From Sarocladium kiliense (taxonomy: Eukaryota > Ascomycota > Sordariomycetes > Hypocreales > Sarocladiaceae), in assembly GCA_030734395.1 (NCBI GenBank), contig JAUZTG010000034.1, positions 1,984,001-2,048,000 on the forward strand: a DNA stretch of 64,000 nucleotides, read 5' to 3'. Shown piece after piece: positions 1 through 12,100 of this stretch. Both the position numbers and the translations under genes were made by a program. Numbering within the stretch: the stretch's first letter is position 1; each line of letters starts with the position of its first letter. The notes below the pieces were generated by a model, which worked only from the letters and a program-made list of their open reading frames with translations, did not search any database and was not told where the DNA came from.

Positions 1-846
1 ACTACCAGTATAGATATACTCGCCGAAGGCTCCAGGGTTGTCCCAGTACCTGAAGCCTACGCGACCATGGGCAGGGGCTCCTCCCAGAGATACCACTAAG
101 CATACAATCATTACTGTTATAAGAACGATGATCTTGATGGAAGAGAGAATAAATTCAGACTCTCTGAAGCCTCCAACATGCAGAATCTAAAGTCACGCGT
201 GTTATTTAATAGATATTACGGGCCAAGGAATAGGAAGCCTGCGTAGCAGGACTCACATTGATACCGACGATAACCACGGCAAAGACGGTAACCCAAATAG
301 CCACATTCAAGTCCGGACGCCAATACTGAATGAACAGACCGGCAGCGGTTAAGTTATTAGGCAGAACAATGGCATATTTCAAGAAGTAGTTCCAGCCTGT
401 TGCGTAGCTAGTGGGTCGAGTTAGCCTCACATGAAATGATCAGATAGCGTAGGTAGGTCGAGTGATGTTGAAACTTACCCAAGCGCAGGATCCACGAATC
501 TGGTAGCAAATCCATTGAACCCTTGGTCTGTAGGCAGGAAAGACGCCATCTCTCCCAAGGCAGTCATGACAAAGTAGATGATGGAACCGGTGACGATGTA
601 GGCAATAAGCAAGCTGGCAGGACCTCCGCGAGAGAGGCCAGTGCCGGATCCAATGATCAAGCCCGTGCCAATAGCACCAGCAATAGCAAGCATGTTGACT
701 TGGCGTGGCTTGAAGTCTCGGCGAAGCGCGGGTTGCTGGTTGCCATCTTCATGGCTCTGGGGCAAACCCATGACGCCGTCCTGGACTAGACCAGACTCGT
801 TATCGATGTCAGAATGCACCTTCTGATCATTGCCCAGATTAGCCAT
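1..846 (-). CDS. Amino acid permease, AAT/YAT family, Dip5-like (partial, C-terminal part beyond window)
   Basis: Plasma-membrane proton-coupled amino acid permease of the APC superfamily. Exons on the minus strand: 846-479, 407-257 and 186-1, the last running off the window. The first intron has donor GTAAGT and acceptor TAG, the second GTGAGT and TAG, and the reading frame closes across both. The N-terminal cytoplasmic tail (about 45 residues) is followed by the family signature AIAGAIGTGLIIGSGTGL of TM1, a GEMASFLP motif, and the RFVDPALGYATGWNYF segment. The last exon holds the GGAPAHGRVGFRYW motif, which resembles the dicarboxylic amino acid permease Dip5 group more than Gap1. Substrate (acidic amino acids) is inferred from that likeness only. 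It is divergent from an aminotransferase gene 774 bp away. The ATG at 846 is the first in frame. Confidence 0.9.
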
Positions 847-1620
847 GGCGCGAGGAGTTATATGCCGAGGGTCAGGCTTGTAGAGAAAGAAGCATGAAGA
901 ATTTGTGCGTGGACACAGTGACGGCTAGCTGGGAAAGATCCTGGATGTCTGAAGGGGTCATATCTCCTAACAGAGGCAACGAGTCGTTTTATACTTCAGC
1001 ACGAGTATCTAGCTCCTGGCTCAGATAACCTGGGGTAGATAGATAGGCGCTGACTACTTACGGGTCCATGATGCTGGAACTGATAGGAGAGATGTGGAAC
1101 TTGAAGCTATTGAATCCGGAGGCGGCACTGGTCCGGCGACGGCCCCACTCGACGGGAGTCGATCCCCGTGCCATGACTCGAGTAATGCAGCCGAAGGTGT
1201 CTGTAGAAGCAGCGAGGTCGACCACGGGGAACACAGAAGATAGAGGGGCTCGCATTGAACCTGGAGGCGGTACGCGATAGCAGTCCTAGTTCGAAGCTGG
1301 CCTTCGGACTTCCCCTGAGGGCCCTGCATCAAGGCGGAAGCCGATGACCGCTGCGGCAGGGGAGGGGGGTACTGAGTACCACGACTGTCTGGAACTCCTG
1401 ACTGTATGCAAAGACATGGTAACTCTGTGTCTAAATATATATATATATATATAGGATCTGTGCGCAGCATCGATAGAGGCATCTCATCGCATGTTTTTCA
1501 CTATCGCAAAACTCCCTGATCTATTTGGAACTTATTGAAGGCGTGGCTCATCGACTTCTCGCCTCGCATATCCTAGATTATCCTTCAACACAAGCAGCCG
1601 TCTTGAACTCTTTGCCCATA
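847..1620. promoter_or_regulatory. Divergent intergenic region between permease and aminotransferase
   Basis: This 774-bp region must hold the promoters of both flanking divergent genes. It contains an alternating AT tract at 1435-1453. Reading frames here are short and do not resemble proteins. An open frame runs from a TTG at 1525 into the aminotransferase, but the first ATG is at 1621, so 1525-1620 is probably 5' UTR. Confidence 0.5.
1435..1453. repeat. (AT)n microsatellite
   Basis: Uninterrupted alternating AT of about 19 bases, some 170 bp upstream of the aminotransferase ATG. It could act as a TATA-like or nucleosome-depleted element, or simply be a microsatellite. Confidence 0.8.
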
Positions 1621-2928
1621 ATGAGTCCTTCGGCTACACTTCAGTCAGCTGACAGCAATGGCCAAGAGATCCCCTCAGTGGCCCCTTCTAAAGCTGCTCC
1701 CACACCGGAAGACCTGTCAGTGCTGAGCGATGCTTTCCAACACTTCGACTCCTCCGAAATGGCCAGGCTAAGGGCTCTGGCACCAGCTCTTGACTACGGT
1801 GCCATCATTCACGTTAATTCGGGTTACCAGGCCCTTCTCAACCTGCGTGTCAAGGCAGCACTCGATCAATTCCTTCTCGAAGGCGCTTGCGATCCGAATC
1901 CCAAGGGCAAGTGGCAGCAGAATGCAGCCCAAGCTGCCAAAGACCTTGCTCGATATCTCAACGTCGACGCCACCTCCCTTGCTTGGACCCGAGACACAAC
2001 TGAAGGCTTGAACCTGTTCCAGCGATCCATCAAGTTCAACCAGGGCGACAATGTTGTCCTCCTTGAGGGTGAACACCCGAACCACGTTTACGGCTGGCTC
2101 GCATTGCGGGAACTAGGCCTAGAGGTCCGGACGGTCCCTGATGCCCAGCTGAAGATTATCGTTGCCGACGCCGATACCTTCCAGCCTTACGTTGATGACC
2201 GCACCGTCGCCATAGGCATCTCCTCTGTCATGTTTCACAGTGGACAGCTCAATGATGTCAAAGATATTGCATCTCGATTCCGCCCCCAAGGCATCCATGT
2301 CCTTGTCGACGCTACACAACATGTCGGCGCTGCACCAATTGATCTCAGAGACTGGAACGTCTCTGCTGCAGCTTTTGGTACCCACAAGGCGCTTTCATGC
2401 CCAACCGGCTTGGGTGCTCTTTATATTAACCCCGACGTTCTATGCGAGCTCAAGACGACTCCTCCACTGGTAGGCGCCGGCGCAGTGTCGAACATTCAAT
2501 CCGATCTCATCGCCAGACCTGATGTTGAGTACCACAACAGCGTCGCCCGCTATAGCCATCTCAACTTTTCACTTATTTCTGCGACCGCTCTCAGAGCCTC
2601 ACTTGAGCTCCTACAGGATGATATTGGGATGGCACGGCTTGAAAGTCATTTACGTGCACTCGGAAGAGAGCTGATCAGGCGCCTGGATGCTCTCAACGTC
2701 GGTGTTGTAGGCTCAAGGATAGCCAAACAGCGTGCGCCTCACATCTACATTGTAGAGCTTCTTCACGCAGATTGGGTCACGCACTTCCTTGAAGATAATG
2801 TGATTGTGACACCCTATAGAATGGGAGTTAGGGTATCATTTGGCTTCTATAATTCGTTGGATGATGTTGTTCGGTTTGCAGCATCTGTTGAACGTGGTCT
2901 TACAAAGGGCATCCAGAGAACCGCGTAG
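1621..2928 (+). CDS. Class V PLP-dependent aminotransferase (isopenicillin-N-epimerase / cysteine-desulfurase-like)
   Basis: Intronless gene of 435 residues, a usual length for the family. It has the fold-type I PLP enzyme layout: the cofactor-ring Asp lies in VDATQHVGA (Asp230) and the Schiff-base lysine in FGTHKALS (Lys256). The substrate-side motif TRDTTEGLN near residue 130 is also typical. No mitochondrial or secretory targeting signal is evident. The ATG at 1621 is chosen because the upstream open frame begins only with a TTG. Fungal members of this family are poorly characterised, and a specific reaction (epimerase, desulfurase, lyase or aminotransferase) cannot be read from the sequence. 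Its divergent neighbour is an amino acid permease, so uptake coupled to catabolism is possible, as an inference only. Confidence 0.88.
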   Translation: MSPSATLQSADSNGQEIPSVAPSKAAPTPEDLSVLSDAFQHFDSSEMARLRALAPALDYGAIIHVNSGYQALLNLRVKAALDQFLLEGACDPNPKGKWQQNAAQAAKDLARYLNVDATSLAWTRDTTEGLNLFQRSIKFNQGDNVVLLEGEHPNHVYGWLALRELGLEVRTVPDAQLKIIVADADTFQPYVDDRTVAIGISSVMFHSGQLNDVKDIASRFRPQGIHVLVDATQHVGAAPIDLRDWNVSAAAFGTHKALSCPTGLGALYINPDVLCELKTTPPLVGAGAVSNIQSDLIARPDVEYHNSVARYSHLNFSLISATALRASLELLQDDIGMARLESHLRALGRELIRRLDALNVGVVGSRIAKQRAPHIYIVELLHADWVTHFLEDNVIVTPYRMGVRVSFGFYNSLDDVVRFAASVERGLTKGIQRTA

Positions 2929-3433
2929 GGATATCTAATGAATACAAGGCTGTCAAAGAAAATGGTTTTTAGCAAACTCGTTTCAAGCTGATCTGATGAT
3001 GCCAAACATCCCAGCTACTCATGAGCGGAACTTCGAAAAAACCGTGGATCTCATGGCTTCAAGGCCTCACTTAGGGCCTGCCGACGATTGCTGGCGCCTA
3101 AGCTCAGACTCTTCGCCGCCAGTTGAGAGAAATATAGGCCTTTCTAACCTGAATAAACAGATGTTTGTGGTGCTGGTTACGTGGTCATTGGCATGAAGTG
3201 TAGGAGCCGCCCGTAAAGTCGATTCTTCGCACTGGAGTTGCTACTTTCCCTTTGTTGTTGAAACAGCTCTCGCGAATGTGTTTTCACAAGTAATTTACTT
3301 GTAATCTCTACGGGATGGGTCTTTGCGGGGCTTCGAGAACGCCAAGTACAAATTTAACCATGCAAGTCTTGACTATCGCTAAGCTATGTGTACTGCTCGG
3401 GGCTGCGACAATACAGACAGGGTACGAAACGAC
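2929..3433. other. Convergent intergenic region (3' flanks)
   Basis: This stretch lies between the stop codons of the aminotransferase and the mannanase. It should contain both 3' UTRs and poly(A) sites. I see no gene or repeat in it. Confidence 0.6.
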
Positions 3434-4906
3434 TCAGCCGATTGCCTTGATGTGGTTAGTGACCAAGCACTGCCAGTCTGAGTCACCGTAGTAAATGGTG
3501 AAACCATCGTCGTGCGAGCGCCCAGTACTAATGGTGTCGCCAAACTGCCAGAACAGATCTGCACCGGAGCCTTGTGCAGTGGCGGAGGCCTGTTGCCAAG
3601 GGCGTTCGAGGGAGCAGTGGTCTCCGGTGGCACCATCTGCATAATTTCCAGAATCAGTCATGTGCTAAGAATTAAGTAATAGGTGCAACGGGTGATCTCA
3701 CATTCTTCAAACAGACAAGGCTTGCCCGCAGCGGCGCATGCAGAGGAGTGATCAGTCACCCACTTGCTGCCAGATGACATTGGGACGTTCCCTGGTTATT
3801 ACGAGTGAGTAAGTATCAGAACTCAAAGAACTCCCATAATTCAAGTTAATGACTTACAATGATCAGGGTAGAAGTGGTACGTTCCAAAGTCCAGCGTGGC
3901 AATCTTCAGGTTCTTGACAAAGTCAATGCCCTCAGAGTACTGGTACGGGTACGTAGTGTCTCCTGGGAGGCCGAATCCCTCATCGCCCAACGTCACCATA
4001 TGCTTCGAGTCGAGGCTCTTGACGTACTCAGAGGTAGACTTGGCCCAGTTGTAGATGACGTCCGTGTTGCATCCTGAGCAGCGAGGTTCGTTGGCCAGCT
4101 CCCAGGCGAAGATTCCAGGGCTTGACGCATAGCGGCTGACGACAGCTTGGATGTATTTGCGGTACTGGGTCTGTGCTGCTGAGTTCGTGTACCAGCCGTT
4201 GTGGTCTCCGCCAAAAGCGTTGGTGTAGGCCTTCATGCCACCATAGTCATCCCAGTTGTTCACGAAGTTGATGATGAGTTTGATGCCACGCTTTTCCGCC
4301 GCCGAGACGACGTAGTCCAGGCGCTGGAGACCATTGGCGCCAGTGTTGATGGTTGAGCCTGATGAGGAGAGCCGCTGGAAGTAGACGGCGCTGGAACCTG
4401 GATCGCTGTTCACATCGTTGAATCCCCAGATGCGGAGGATCTTGAGACCTGAAGCCTGGAGATGGTTGAATGCCAGGTCGACGTCTGCAGTGTTGGTGAG
4501 GAAGCTGCACCAGTAGCAGTTGGTGCCGGCGAAGTACTTGGTCACTCCATCAATGGTGAACTTGGTCCCGCTAGCAGATGGAATCCCAGTCGAGCCAGGA
4601 CCAGGAGCCTGCGTGGATGTAGACGGCACAACAGTCCTCGAGGTTGTGGTCGTGGATGTGGTGAGAGTTGTCGAGGTTGCAGTCCCTATTCAGGTCAATG
4701 TCAGACAAGTGATGGATCAAAGAACAACGTCTCTGTCGGTACTGACCTGGAACACACTGCGAGTACCATTCATTGCTGAATCGGCAGTATGAACCCGAAG
4801 CACATGTCGTGCCTCCAGTCCAGTCGCGTCCACCGCATTGTCCCCAGAGAGGCTGCTGGGCGGCAACAAGAGCCAGGAAGAAGTTCGTTGCGATGACAGC
4901 CCGCAT
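3434..4906 (-). CDS. Secreted endo-beta-1,4-mannanase, GH5 with N-terminal CBM1
   Basis: Hydrolyses internal beta-1,4-mannosidic bonds of plant mannans outside the cell. Four exons on the minus strand: 4906-4747, 4685-3858, 3791-3702 and 3636-3434, giving 426 residues. The signal peptide covers about residues 1-16. A fungal CBM1 (about 18-54) has the spaced cysteines and the aromatic residues of a cellulose-binding face (WGQCGG, CASGSYC, WYSQC). A Ser/Thr/Pro linker follows, then the catalytic barrel from about residue 94. The acid/base glutamate is in ELANEP (Glu253) and the nucleophile in LFEEYG (Glu358); these correspond to the GH5_7 mannanase signature. The C-terminal motif DLFWQFGDT also fits mannanases. 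The last intron was placed so that FEE joins YGATG; the ATG at 3660 is inside that intron. CBM1 at the N-terminus contrasts with the C-terminal CBM1 of Trichoderma Man5A. Confidence 0.93.
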
Positions 4907-4988
4907 TATCCAGTAATTGCAGCGTCGGTGATGAAGCTTGGGCAGTTCTACCTGAGAGAAGATGAGCACCGACTGTCTGCTCCACGGC

Positions 4989-4996
4989 TATATATA
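4989..4996 (-). promoter_or_regulatory. TATA box of the mannanase gene
   Basis: TATATATA lies 83-90 nt upstream of the mannanase ATG, a typical spacing for an inducible fungal cellulase-type promoter with a short 5' UTR. Confidence 0.6.
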
Positions 4997-5078
4997 CCCA
5001 GTTTCTTCGACTAGTGAGCACCAAAAGATTCGAGGTCTAGTCATGGTAGCCATGATCCCAACAGTACCGAAATGGACA

Positions 5079-5253
5079 CCGGGGTACATCTTCTTACAGA
5101 TGTTTCTTGTTAGCGGCGGCGGACATTCGACAAGGAAGCGACTAACTAGCATCATCAGAGTCGGAATAACACCACCTCTACGGCGAGTATACCTATCCAC
5201 GGGATTAAGAACACGTCAAAGGCAGAACGTCTTGTGTTGCGCCAACTCCCCGC
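5079..5253. promoter_or_regulatory. Two CreA-like SYGGRG sites
   Basis: CCGGGG at 5079-5084 on the plus strand and GCGGGG (read on the minus strand) at 5248-5253 match the carbon-catabolite repressor CreA consensus. They lie 170-350 bp upstream of the mannanase ATG. The motif is short and occurs by chance, so function is inferred from the gene class. Confidence 0.3.
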
Positions 5254-5564
5254 ACTGAATGCGTCCTCGCGGAGCCTGAGCCTCCGACCTTGTCAAGACG
5301 GTGCGCAAGTTGTTCCTGAGTCGCTCCGTGCCTGTTTCCCTCGAGATCTAGACCCTTGAGAAAGCTTCAATAAGTCGAAGCCACCGGGCTTATGAAGCCC
5401 CGTCAGCAAGAGTCCTACTATATTAGCATTCGGTGACTGGCAATCGGCAAGCCTATTCTGCAAGGCTGTCTCGTAGCCTCACATGTCTAACCTCAAAGGG
5501 GGCCTAGATTCCCCCGATCCTAAAGAAGCTTTGCAATTGAGTACCGAGACGCAATGCAGAATTG

Positions 5565-5584
5565 AAAAAAAAAAAAAAAAAAAA
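5565..5584 (+). repeat. Poly(A) homopolymer, 20 bases
   Basis: An uninterrupted run of 20 adenines in the gap between mannanase and TRA1. I see no retroelement coding sequence upstream of it and no obvious flanking target-site duplication, so a simple homopolymer is the default reading. Confidence 0.85.
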
Positions 5585-6173
5585 GGTTCGCTATAGAGCA
5601 AGGACTGCATGTATTGCTTGCCACCTTTTAGTCACCAACAGCGCCTCGGTTCCATGAGACTCATTCGGTTCACCACCATCCACCATTGCGACACTGCCGT
5701 ACCTATTTCCCACCTTGGCCTCTTGCCAACCAAGGCAAGTGGTGAGAATAACGGAGGACTCACTTCCGAAGCACGGAAACACCATCGCAACAAACTTCTC
5801 CATGCATTGGATACACACTTGAGGCTTGTCTAATCAAAGGGTTTGAAGCAATCAAAAGCCCAGCTTCACTCATCGCTTGGCTATCCTGGAGAACAATGTT
5901 TGGCCTCTGCAGGGCTGCTCTGTCACAACTACTTTGCTCCAGCTATTCAGCAAGCTGGACGGTGAATGTGCTCTGGACTGATTCCGTGAACGAAGCCAAG
6001 CTGGTGGTCACGGTCATACACAGTCATGACGCTCGGGAAGAATTAACCTTTCTCAATTCATACATTGGAACTCATTTTTGTCCCCAAAACGCCGTGCTAT
6101 CAAAAACCATGATCCCCAGATCCCCTATCCTTGGTCCTCAAGTCCCTGGTTCTACCTCAGGTCTTCCACTCAA

Positions 6174-9100
6174 TTAAAGGTACGCCATCCATAAAGCATC
6201 GCATTGTGCCAGGTTCATGGGATTAACGGCCTTGGCAATGGCGTCAATGACGGTCTGGTTCGCGGGTAGGTTCCCGGACGGATTATGTGCCAGGCTGATA
6301 GCCCGCTTGACGATCGAATCGCTATTCACCTGTACCGATTCACGAAGCTGGTTTTCGCTGATGCCGTTCCGGTGACTGCTCGTCAGCCAGAATATCATCT
6401 CGTCACGCACGAAAAGCGTCAACGCATGCTCCAACTCGTATTCGGGCTCAACCAGGCAGCGTGCAATTGCCATGAGCGAGCACGCGAAGATGCCTTCTGT
6501 AGCCAATGGTCCCATCAGTGTTTGAAGGTTGGGCGTCAGTCGGAATGGCACTGGCTCAGGGTTGTGGAAGAAAGGCTTCGACGTGCTCATGAATGACATG
6601 AGCTCAGAGCCCCAAATATTGCCAGATCCGCGGGCAATATTGATCTTCTGCGGGTAGCGGTTGTGCATGTACAGAATGTACGTCATGAATGTCAGCGCCG
6701 AAAGTTGGTATGAGAACTGTCGGCGGAACAGCCAGAAGTCGTTGAAGTGAGGGAAGATCTTCTGGAAGTACTCAAGAGCCACTGTTTGTGGCACCCACTT
6801 TTGCTGAATGGCGTTGAACACTTCCATTCGTGCTGTCATGGTCTGCTCTGGCTTGTTGGGCTTCTCGGTATTAGTGAATGCTGACTGATGGAAAGATGAT
6901 GTGTGACTTACAGCGCTCTTACTCTCCAATGCCCCTCGCAGCTTGTCCATGGTGAATAGGACTGGCTCGTCCTTGGACATGCCGTTCCTTCGGCAATGAT
7001 CCTCGTAGATGCCCTGGAGTGTGATGTATGAGGTATCTTCCTGCACAATCCTTATATGCGGAGCAAGAGGAACCATCAGAGGTAGTGTGAACTGGAGGTC
7101 ACGTCGCCGGCTCTCCTTCTTACGACTCAAGGTCTGGTTCAGCTGGCGGAAAAGCTGAAGGATACGCTCCTCACGGCGGCAATGTCTCGCCGCCGGATGT
7201 TGGATAGCCCACGAATGTACGCTGCCGTCGTGACCACGCATCTTGAGGCGACGGTAGGAAGCACTGATGGATCGCACAAGGTCGACGTTGGGCAGGAAAC
7301 GCTCAATCCGGATGAAATCCTGATTCTTGTCCTTGTGTTGCAAGTACTGTCCAGGCACCTCCACCTCGTCGAACTTTTGATAACGGAATTCGCTCAAGTG
7401 CGGTGAGAACGTCTCCAAAGAGACGTGCGTGACTCGTCGGTCAAGCTTCTCCTCGAATTTGTTCCTCCAGTGGCGAAGCTTGTGGATGTACTCATACATA
7501 GTGGGTTTGACATCCACGAAGTCCTCTTCAAAGGACTTCTTGATATGACTGGGCAGAATGGTCTCGGCGAAACGCGTAATGTTGGTCTCCGTCGCCGCAG
7601 GGAGCTTAACACTTCTGGCAAATGATGCGGGCGTGCGACTGACATAGGCAAGGGCATCATTCAGCAGAGCCACAATCAGTCGATACGCGTCCTCATCCGG
7701 CGGACACTTGAAATGCTTCTGGATCTGATCGACCATCGTCTCCATTGACAACGCCAACAGTGGGAAGGCTGTTTTGAGGACGGACATGATCTCCTCGGTG
7801 AGCTCCCACGGTGGTTTCTTCTGACCCTGGCCAGACTGTTGGTCTTGCGCTGCGCCAGTAGCGCTGGGCGTAGCGGTGGGTGCAGCAGAAGCAGCGGGCG
7901 CAGGAGGGGCCTGTGAAGTGTCGTTTGAGTCATTGGCCTCGCTTTTAACCACAGGCGTTTCGGCACCATTGGCGGTTCCAGGTCTTGACGCTGCTGCGCT
8001 GTCGGCTCGCGGCGGCTCTTGTTTCGGCAATGAGGGCGAAGCACTGGCCTTTCCGTTTGAAGCGGCAGATTGTGCGCGCTGCTTGGCTTTCTCCTTGGCC
8101 TCTTGATTCTTCTTGATGACCAACATATCCTCGCGGTTCGTACGGAGCTGGAAGTAGAGTGCCTGGGGGTAAGACTTGGCGATCTTCAAAAGGATCTGGT
8201 ACACGCGCGGGGCTTCCTTATGACCCAGGCCGGTCAAAAGTTGAGGAATGAAGGTAATCCAATACCAGATGGGGGTTTCGCCCTTGAAGTCATCGAAACC
8301 CATGGCGATAGTGCCTTGTGCATCATCGAGACTCAGCAACCAGAGGATCCTTGCGAGCAGCTTTCGGGACTTGGCATTCTTGTAGCTGCCGGCCGCCTGA
8401 AGATATGATGTCAGGGCTTGTCTGGCGGCATTAAGGTCTGTCGGGTCTTCCTTGAACTTCCTGTCGTTGAAATAACCCCATTCAGCCCATGCCTTGGCAG
8501 CGCCAATGTCGAAGTACAACGCAGTGCCGTACGCAGAGTCGGCCTCGGCCTTCTGGTGAAGTTTCTCGAGGAACATTCCCTTCAGCGTGTAGAACTCCGC
8601 TTTCTGCTGCGGACTGAAGTAGTTGAGGTTGGTGTTGTTGATAACATCCAGACCGCTGGACAATTCATCCGCATTTTCGTAATGGCACTTCGCCTGCTCC
8701 CTGAGTTTGAGGAACGCTTCCTGGATCTCAATGTTGGGCAGGGTGTAGATCCGACTGAGTTGACTGATACAGACCTCCGGAAGATTGTGCTTGCGGGCGA
8801 CGTGGGCGAAACGATTAATGATCCAAGCCGTCTCATGGTATCCACGGTAGGCAAAAGACGATGCCCCTGCTGCGTTCTGCTGGTTTTGTTGAGGAAGGAG
8901 CTGCAGGTAAGTCTGGTTGATGAGGCTGAAGATATGTTGTCTCCAGGTGACAAGATCCTGCCATGCAGTGATATCATCCCAGACGTTCGGCAATCTCTCG
9001 CGCCATCCACCGAGCAGAAGCTTCAGTTCGCCGGACTTCACATCCAAGTTGTTTGCGTTCGTTGCAGCGAGGCTTTGGCAGATAACACTAGCGTCATGCA

Positions 9101-12100
9101 TCTCAACCAACTGCTGGAAGTTCTGGAGAAGAGGAATGTGAGCATTGGTCAACCCTGACGGAAGCTGATGCCACTTCCGAATAGACAGTTGTATAGCCTC
9201 GTCACAGACTCTGGCAAACTCGTTGCCAGATTCCTGCTGATTGTGGAACTTGAGTAGCGACATAAAAGCCTGGAAGAACGCTCGCCGAGGTGTGGGGGCA
9301 TCCATGACGCCTTTGATGATGTTATCTAGAGCTTCGCGATGCTGCTCTTCTTGCCACATCTCGGTATTTCGCCAAGCGCATTCGAGAAGGAGGTCCTGGA
9401 AGTTTTCGTGTTTGGCGAAGTCCTGCAAGATATCCCATTGTTGAAGCTTTTGGGCACAGAGCACCCAATGGTCCTCCCATAGCGTGTATTCTGCTTGCGA
9501 GAAGGGAATGACGCTGGTACGTGCCTTCACCTGGGCGTTCTCGTATAACTTCTGGGCCTTATCCCACATTCCGTTCTGTTCGTATGAGAGAGCGGCGTTT
9601 GTCTCTACGAACTGGCAGCGGCGACGCCAGGTACCGTAGAACAAGTCTTTCTCATCCAACGAAGCATAGAGCTCCACCAAGGCGTCCAGATTGCTCTCCC
9701 GAACCGTTGCAGAGTCGTCACCTGGCAAGATGGCGTTGTTTTCGAGCTGAACCAGGGCAGTATACCAGGCATCGTACGTTTTGGCCTCGAACTTGAGCAC
9801 ATGGGGAGGCAGCTTGCACTGTGGCCATGTTCGAGCAGTGCCCTCCACCAAGGACTGGACAACGTTTGGTCGCTTGTCGATTTGCCGAGTGTGATAGTCC
9901 TTAGTCAATACTGCGACCATGCCGCGTTCAAGATCCGTTCGCTCATCACGGGCCGTAGCGGACCAGAACATCGGGAACAAGGTGAGCCATAGCTCGTGTG
10001 CAAGTTGAGTGTCGATATGTTGGAGCTGTGACAGTGGCTCTATCATGTCACGGACCTTGACATCTCCAAGCTCTGACATGAACCTCCGGTGATTCGCCAT
10101 GAGCGTGTCAAACTTGTCATCAGCCATGAGGGTCGGCTCTCGCTTGGTCTTGTCATGCGAGAACATGGCTGCAAGCTGTGAGGCGCTCAGTGCTCTGAAA
10201 TCCTCCGGGTGAAGTCTGATTGTGCTGTTCATTTCCATTCCACCAAGGAGCAGCTGGGACGCTTGAGCCAGCCAATACGAGTCCGCCAGGGTATCCCAGT
10301 TCTGGGATGTCAGCACGTAGGACAAGCGTGCGCTTGCGGTCTTTGACAGACTCTTGTCGAATATGGCCATGAAACGATTGCGCATCTCAACGTCAGACGC
10401 ACGTGTGCCGATGAGGAAAGCATGCTCCATCCTCACTGTAAGCTCGGTCCGTGCTATCTTTGGATCTTCGTAGATACGAATAACCAGCTCCAGGAACTTG
10501 GTGAGCATGGTCGGATCTTGGCGATGCTCAAAAGACAACATTTTGTGGAGAACCGCTGTTTTCTCCTTAAGAGTTGGCCAAGTTCCCTCAGATCTGAAGA
10601 TCCAGCCTTCAACCATGCGAAGGATTTCCTCGCAGAGTTCAATGTGCATCGACTTCTCCACCAGCGTCGCAAGAACGCTGAGGAACGGACGGCGACTGTC
10701 GCCCAAAGACTCCATTCGCAGTGCCACAGTCTGAATTTCCTTGATCATCAGCTTCGTTTGTATGTCCAGCTCATGAGCAGACATCTCGCCTGTTGCCGCG
10801 TTGCCATCCTGTGTCCGGGCTTGGACACCTGCTGCGTGGCTTGCAACTGTGTTGTAGTGCTGTACGTGTTCGCGCGCATGCTTGCTCTGCAATGCCTTCA
10901 TCAGAGCAGGAATGTGCTGCTCGATGACGGTTGGCTTCCTCTGGCCGAGAGACCACAGGATGTTAACACCAGAGGTGTAGGCGCTGGCGTTCATCGCCTC
11001 CGTCGCAAGCTGGGATAGGTAGTCAACAAAGCCTGAATTTTGAGGTTCGGCATCGGCATCAGCATCGGCGTCCTCCATTGGCGTATCCTCAGGTACTGCA
11101 TCTAAGACTCTTTTGATAGTAGGGCGGATGTCTCGGCCGAGATCATATTTCTTGTCAGCCAGATGGAGGCAATCTTGAATCTCGGGGTTCTCAGACTTCA
11201 GACACTTGTCCAACACTTTTTGCACAGAAGCCATGTTCTTCTGTATCCAGTCGTCGGTCTTCGCGTTGAGAAGGATGCGCACCACCTGTAGTGTGTTGAT
11301 AATATTCGTAAGGAACTTGTCATCATATTTCTCCTTGTCGGTGGGATCGGCGTTCAAGATCGCGGACGTCTTCTCACTCGCAAGGATGACGTCGGTCACG
11401 TTCGGGAAGAGGTCAAGATCAATGTCACCCCAAAAGTGTGGCTGCACCAGATTATACAGCATGTCCATCGCCTTCTTGCAGAGTTCAGTAGAGGGAGCCG
11501 GCTGGGGAGGAGCCCCAACCTGACCGAAATCACGTGTCTTCGCTGAGGGAAGTTGATACCTTTCGTTCAGCTGAGCAATGAACTCGATCAGGAACTTGAT
11601 CATCTTTTGTCTGAAGGCCATTGGAATCTGGTACTCCACCCGCTCGGAGGGTCCTTGCGGCTTGACTGCAGGGGGGGATGGCATGGGTTGGTCTGCGTCC
11701 AGCTTTCGCTTCTTCGAGTTGGGAGATTCCGACAGCGCTCTGTTGGTCAGGAGGGGAGAGCCCTTCCCTTCGACTCGCCACTTCTCCCATGTGTAGATAA
11801 GGTTCATCATGTTGAGGGCCAGCTTCTTGCTCTCATGTGATGGGTTTGGTGGGGCAGCGATCTTGCGCAGGGATGAAATGATGACAACCGCATACTTGTC
11901 TCGATTTTCGTAGAACAGGTCCGGATGACGCTGGAGGAATTGGAATATGCTTGTCATCTGCTGAACATTCTGGCCTTCATCCGAAAGCACCCTTCGGGGG
12001 GCCATGGCCCAGGTTGGATTGCGCTCATTCGGGCCCGTAACACAGCGCTTCGGTAGGACTGGTGCAATCAGTTCAAGGGCCTGGGTGACCAGAGCGCGTC

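Larger units (their letters stand above)
4907..6173. other. Intergenic: mannanase promoter and TRA1 3' flank
   Basis: 1.27 kb between the mannanase start and the TRA1 stop, both on the minus strand. The mannanase-proximal part holds a TATA box and two matches to the CreA consensus SYGGRG. A poly(A) run sits in the middle. The frame at 5896-6177 is most likely antisense to the TRA1 3' UTR. I see no supported gene. Confidence 0.55.

Noticed and set aside
1054..1482. 142-residue minus-strand frame upstream of the permease
   Set aside because: Includes a translated AT microsatellite and random composition; more likely permease leader or promoter DNA.
3434..3660. Separate small protein starting at the ATG at 3660
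   Set aside because: The ATG lies in an intron of the mannanase; splicing at GCAG before 3636 restores the FEEYG active-site motif.
5565..5584. Poly(A) run as the tail of a retroposed element
   Set aside because: No upstream retroelement coding sequence and no clear flanking duplication.
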